A stretch of 64,000 nucleotides of DNA from Apostichopus japonicus (taxonomy: Eukaryota; Echinodermata; Holothuroidea; Aspidochirotida; Stichopodidae): contig NC_092581.1 in assembly GCF_037975245.1 (NCBI RefSeq), positions 19,054,303-19,118,302 of the forward strand, read 5' to 3'. Each line of letters begins with the position of its first letter. Within the stretch, counting starts at the first letter, position 1. Under the pieces are notes generated by a model. The model made no database searches. It saw nothing but the letters and a program-made list of their open reading frames with translations, and was not told where the DNA came from. The position numbers and the translations under genes were made by a program. Positions 61,444 to 64,000 of the stretch are shown piece by piece.

Positions 61444-62820
61444 ACACTGGTGTCTAATTACCGACGGTAGCTATTTTCTGGGATCGATGGTGGTGTCTAA
61501 CACTTCTGTTACACCTCATTCGAAACTAGGTCAGATTACCGTCATGAGACGTTTCTTTGTGCGCGAGTCTTCACACCCTTTAATTCATGGGAGAAGAGGT
61601 GTGATAACATCAGGCACAGCGGCAACGTTATCATCAAATAACGTCTTGTAAACGAGTAACAAATAACCGAGCACCGACCAGCTGACTCGACTGAGCGGTT
61701 CTAGTGATTGCGATAATCTTGTAAATTGCAGTATGTTTTGACTGATATATACTTTCATCGTTGTGTAAATATGTTATTATGAAACTGAATGAAACACCGA
61801 ACACAGTTTTATTGAAGATGATATTGATTTAAAAAGTCATAAATTTATTTACACATGTTATCACAATAAAAGGCACGTCTACCATTCACCATTCCAAGCC
61901 TGTTTTATATATCAGTATAGTAATACAAATGGAAATTGTGACCCGAAATTTTAAGTGATGACATCGAACCCACACAGTGGTAACGTCGTTTGGATAGAAC
62001 GGAAAAACAAAACTGAAGGTTGAATAATTTTGGTAACTCCAAATTATATTCTCTGAATTCTGCTGGATAACATTCTTGCAAGCTGCCAACAACGCGTACC
62101 ATTTGATTCTACGGCATCAGCCCCACCAAATCATATTTAATCTGTGTAGTGGAGAAAGCCCCCCTATATCATTACATAAAACAGCTATAAGGTGTATGCC
62201 CGTGCGGCAGGTGAAGGTCCTATTCTGAAACCCGCCAAAGTCTACTAGAAATGACGTCATGAACAGAGCCGTTGGTGATTGAGCCACTATGATAAAACTT
62301 GACGTCATTTATTTTATCAAGCATAAGCATGTATACTCAACCACCGAATGAGACGATTGCATAAATAAAAAATAGTTCAGATATTTAAAAAACGTAATCG
62401 TAAAATAAAACACCATGGAATGAAAATAACCCTTGTCGTAGTCGGATATATGATACCCGACGACAGGGGGGGGGGGTAGGTTCCTGATTTACTTTTGAGA
62501 ATTTGGAATAGAACTTAGAACACGGCGACTGCACTACAGACCGTGTTTACGTTACGGTACGTTATCACATACAGTTACTATCTATTTTAGAATAGCGCCA
62601 TCTAATTTTTTCTTCTCCACCACAAACTTATAGTTAGTGATTCATAACATTCATAGATAAGGGAAGAATTGCGCTTAAATGTTTACAACCCTGTTATTTA
62701 CCTTGCCATAAAGTTTAATAAAGGTATAAACCTGAAGAACATTTCCATATCTAGTAGTTTTAGTAACGTATTAACCAACACAATTTGTAATTGTTATCTG
62801 TCTTTATGAATAGTCTCACA

Positions 62821-62891
62821 TCACAATTTGCATTTCAACTTCGCTTCATGAATAACCAAAGATCTATCAATATCCGAGAGTCTGGAACACC
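62821..62891 (-). CDS. Hydroxyacid oxidase, last exon with PTS1-like end
   Basis: The exon is 71 nt after a ctttgcag acceptor. It completes a glycine and encodes [20 protein letters not shown] followed by KL and a TGA stop at 62823-62821. The C-terminal tripeptide CKL is a plausible PTS1 variant. Confidence 0.93.
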
Positions 62892-63718
62892 CTGCAAAGA
62901 AAAAGCGAAACTATTTAATTTCATGAAACAAATATCATCATAAAATGAAAGCCGGCTGAGACTCAAGAGTAACAGACCCACATAAGGAGGCACCCCCCCA
63001 CCCCTTCCCTCACCGCGCGCACACATGCAAAACCAGCCTACATGCCGAGTGACTGCTTTCTCGCGCAAAAGAAGTCCTAAAGTAATTTATATCGAAATGT
63101 ATGCTGATTTGCACTGTACAATCTTTGCACCCCCTATTTAACCCTCTTACTTAGCTAATTTAGTTCTTTGTTTGCTCATATAAGCAGAGTTAGTGTACTA
63201 CACATATACTAATGTTATAACTTATCTTACCACACAAAGTCATGGTAACCTTCAATTCGTGTTCTAGAGTCCTAAGTACTTCAGCCACACCATCTGCACC
63301 CTAGCATATACGTGAAGAAGAAAATGTCGGTATAACGTGATCAAAATTCTGAATAACAACATTTTATCTAATTCACATGATTTAGACAACTCGTCCTCTA
63401 TACAACAATTGCATTCTGACGTGGGAACAGTTTTTTGAAACTATAACGAATATTCTGGAGAAAATTAAGCTAAGAATGTTTCAAACCATTGCATAACATA
63501 CGTTCAACGTAATACAGTAACTTAATCTTGTAATTATTTCAACCATTATGACGTACGTCCATACTCAATCCCCAAAGAGCTGGCCTCCCAACAAATACAA
63601 ACTTCGCGCCCAGTGCTAGCGCCTTCAATACGTCACTTCCGTTTCGTATCCCACCGTCTACATAGACTTCTACTCCGGTTCCCTTGACTGCATCCGCTAT
63701 TTCAGGAAGTACCTCAAT
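62821..63718 (-). CDS. FMN-dependent 2-hydroxyacid oxidase, last three exons (5' part off the right edge)
   Basis: This is the C-terminal 99 residues of a glycolate oxidase/HAO-type enzyme. The family oxidises 2-hydroxyacids (glycolate or longer) to 2-oxoacids with release of hydrogen peroxide, in peroxisomes. The exon at 63557-63718 carries [20 protein letters not shown] followed by FVFVGRP, the conserved FMN-phosphate-binding strands (DGG and GRP). The protein ends in ...[12 protein letters not shown] fits a peroxisomal PTS1 signal, comparable to SKI in human HAO1. Human HAO1 has 370 residues, so about 270 should lie to the right of the window. I cannot say whether it is the HAO1 or HAO2 orthologue. 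Confidence 0.95.
62892..63230. other. Hydroxyacid oxidase last intron
   Basis: This 339-bp intron has a C run at 62993-63003. No other feature is seen. Confidence 0.85.
63231..63300 (-). CDS. Hydroxyacid oxidase, penultimate exon
   Basis: The exon is 70 nt, between a atgctag acceptor and a gtaaga donor. It encodes [20 protein letters not shown] followed by TLC and one base of a glycine codon. It matches [21 protein letters not shown] of human HAO1. Confidence 0.93.
63557..63718 (-). CDS. Hydroxyacid oxidase, third-last exon
   Basis: The exon is 162 nt (54 codons, phase 0 to phase 0), between a tttaccag acceptor and a gtacgt donor. It encodes [20 protein letters not shown] followed by [20 protein letters not shown] and [14 protein letters not shown]. 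It is one of the most conserved parts of the FMN domain barrel. Confidence 0.96.
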
Positions 63719-64000
63719 CTGGTAAAATGGAACCAAAAATGTCGAACATTGTCCTATAGTGATTTAATGTGATTCCTTTCTGGTAAAGCTGTCATGTGAC
63801 AGCTTAATGCTCACGTTTGTGTAGCACACATTCGGTATGAGGCTATTATGTTTGTATAAAATAACTCCATTAAGAAACTATATTGCCGCCAAATAATCGA
63901 ATGAGTGCAGAGACGGTTCTCTTAATTAAAGTATGTTTGTCGTATAGTGTCGACGCTGCTTAGAACAAATTCTTTAGTCCACTCAGCCCTTTCACCTTCC
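63719..64000. other. Hydroxyacid oxidase intron at the right edge
   Basis: This is intron sequence upstream of the third-last exon. I see no further exon before the window ends. Confidence 0.75.

Larger units (their letters stand above)
60480..61590 (+). repeat. Duplicated segment, copy 2 (split by a transposon)
   Basis: Parts 60480-60671 and 61452-61590 together match the minus strand of 37860-38230. The shared reading frame beginning MSIAAMYTVLWVLTVAV at 60601 is interrupted by the element 60672-61443. Confidence 0.85.
57709..62820. other. Intergenic region between XPO4 and the hydroxyacid oxidase, transposon-rich
   Basis: The XPO4 promoter and 5' UTR must lie near 57709-57900; no clear TATA box is seen. 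The rest is largely elements 58151-58702, 58743-59941 and 60672-61443 plus the duplicated segment around them. The 3' UTR of the oxidase lies left of 62821, and a possible minus-strand AATAAA is near 62308-62313. Confidence 0.7.

Noticed and set aside
1-64000. tRNA, rRNA or snRNA genes
   Set aside because: I looked for cloverleaf-type and conserved rRNA blocks while reading and saw none. A tRNAscan or Infernal run would settle it.

Overview
This window is nuclear DNA of an animal. Genes are cut into short exons with GT/AG boundaries, introns are long and AT-rich, and there are many small non-autonomous DNA transposons, minisatellites and unusually long G or C runs. Gene content (an exportin-4 gene, a peroxisomal 2-hydroxyacid oxidase and a multi-Ig receptor) together with the repeat style fits an invertebrate deuterostome. 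My best guess is an echinoderm such as a sea cucumber, but nothing in the sequence proves the species.

Layout. (1) From the left edge to 57708, on the minus strand, lies the 5' part of an exportin-4 (XPO4) gene. I could place 13 exons base by base, with consistent reading phase, from the start codon at 57708 down to 365. They encode about 595 residues; the C-terminal half lies beyond the left edge. One exon expected between 52502 and 49698 (about 58 codons, length 3n+2) could not be found. (2) Between local exons 9 and 10 is a giant intron of 36.8 kb (10198-46983). It contains, on the opposite strand, an intronless gene at 24226-26265 for a 679-residue type I membrane protein with three Ig domains, one membrane helix and a long tail carrying an ITIM-like/Grb2-type tyrosine motif. 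(3) From 57709 to 62820 is an intergenic region filled by several DNA transposons. (4) At 62821-63718, on the minus strand, are the last three exons of an FMN-dependent 2-hydroxyacid oxidase (HAO-like), ending in a PTS1-like CKL.

Mobile DNA. At least eight elements can be delimited to the base by terminal inverted repeats plus target-site duplications. These include four copies of one 366-398 bp hAT-type MITE family, two of them inserted into another, older transposon family. One element at 60672-61443 has an empty-site paralogue near 38.0 kb in this same window. That paralogue pair is itself a duplicated segment carrying a short signal-peptide-like reading frame. A degenerate hammerhead-ribozyme motif of the Penelope-element type sits at 13526-13621. 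An inverted pair of about 145-bp repeats flanks XPO4 exon 9.

The genes are not obviously linked in function: nuclear transport, cell-surface recognition and peroxisomal oxidation. The points of interest are the nested receptor gene, the missing exportin exon, the inverted repeats around exon 9, and the well-preserved insertion footprints.
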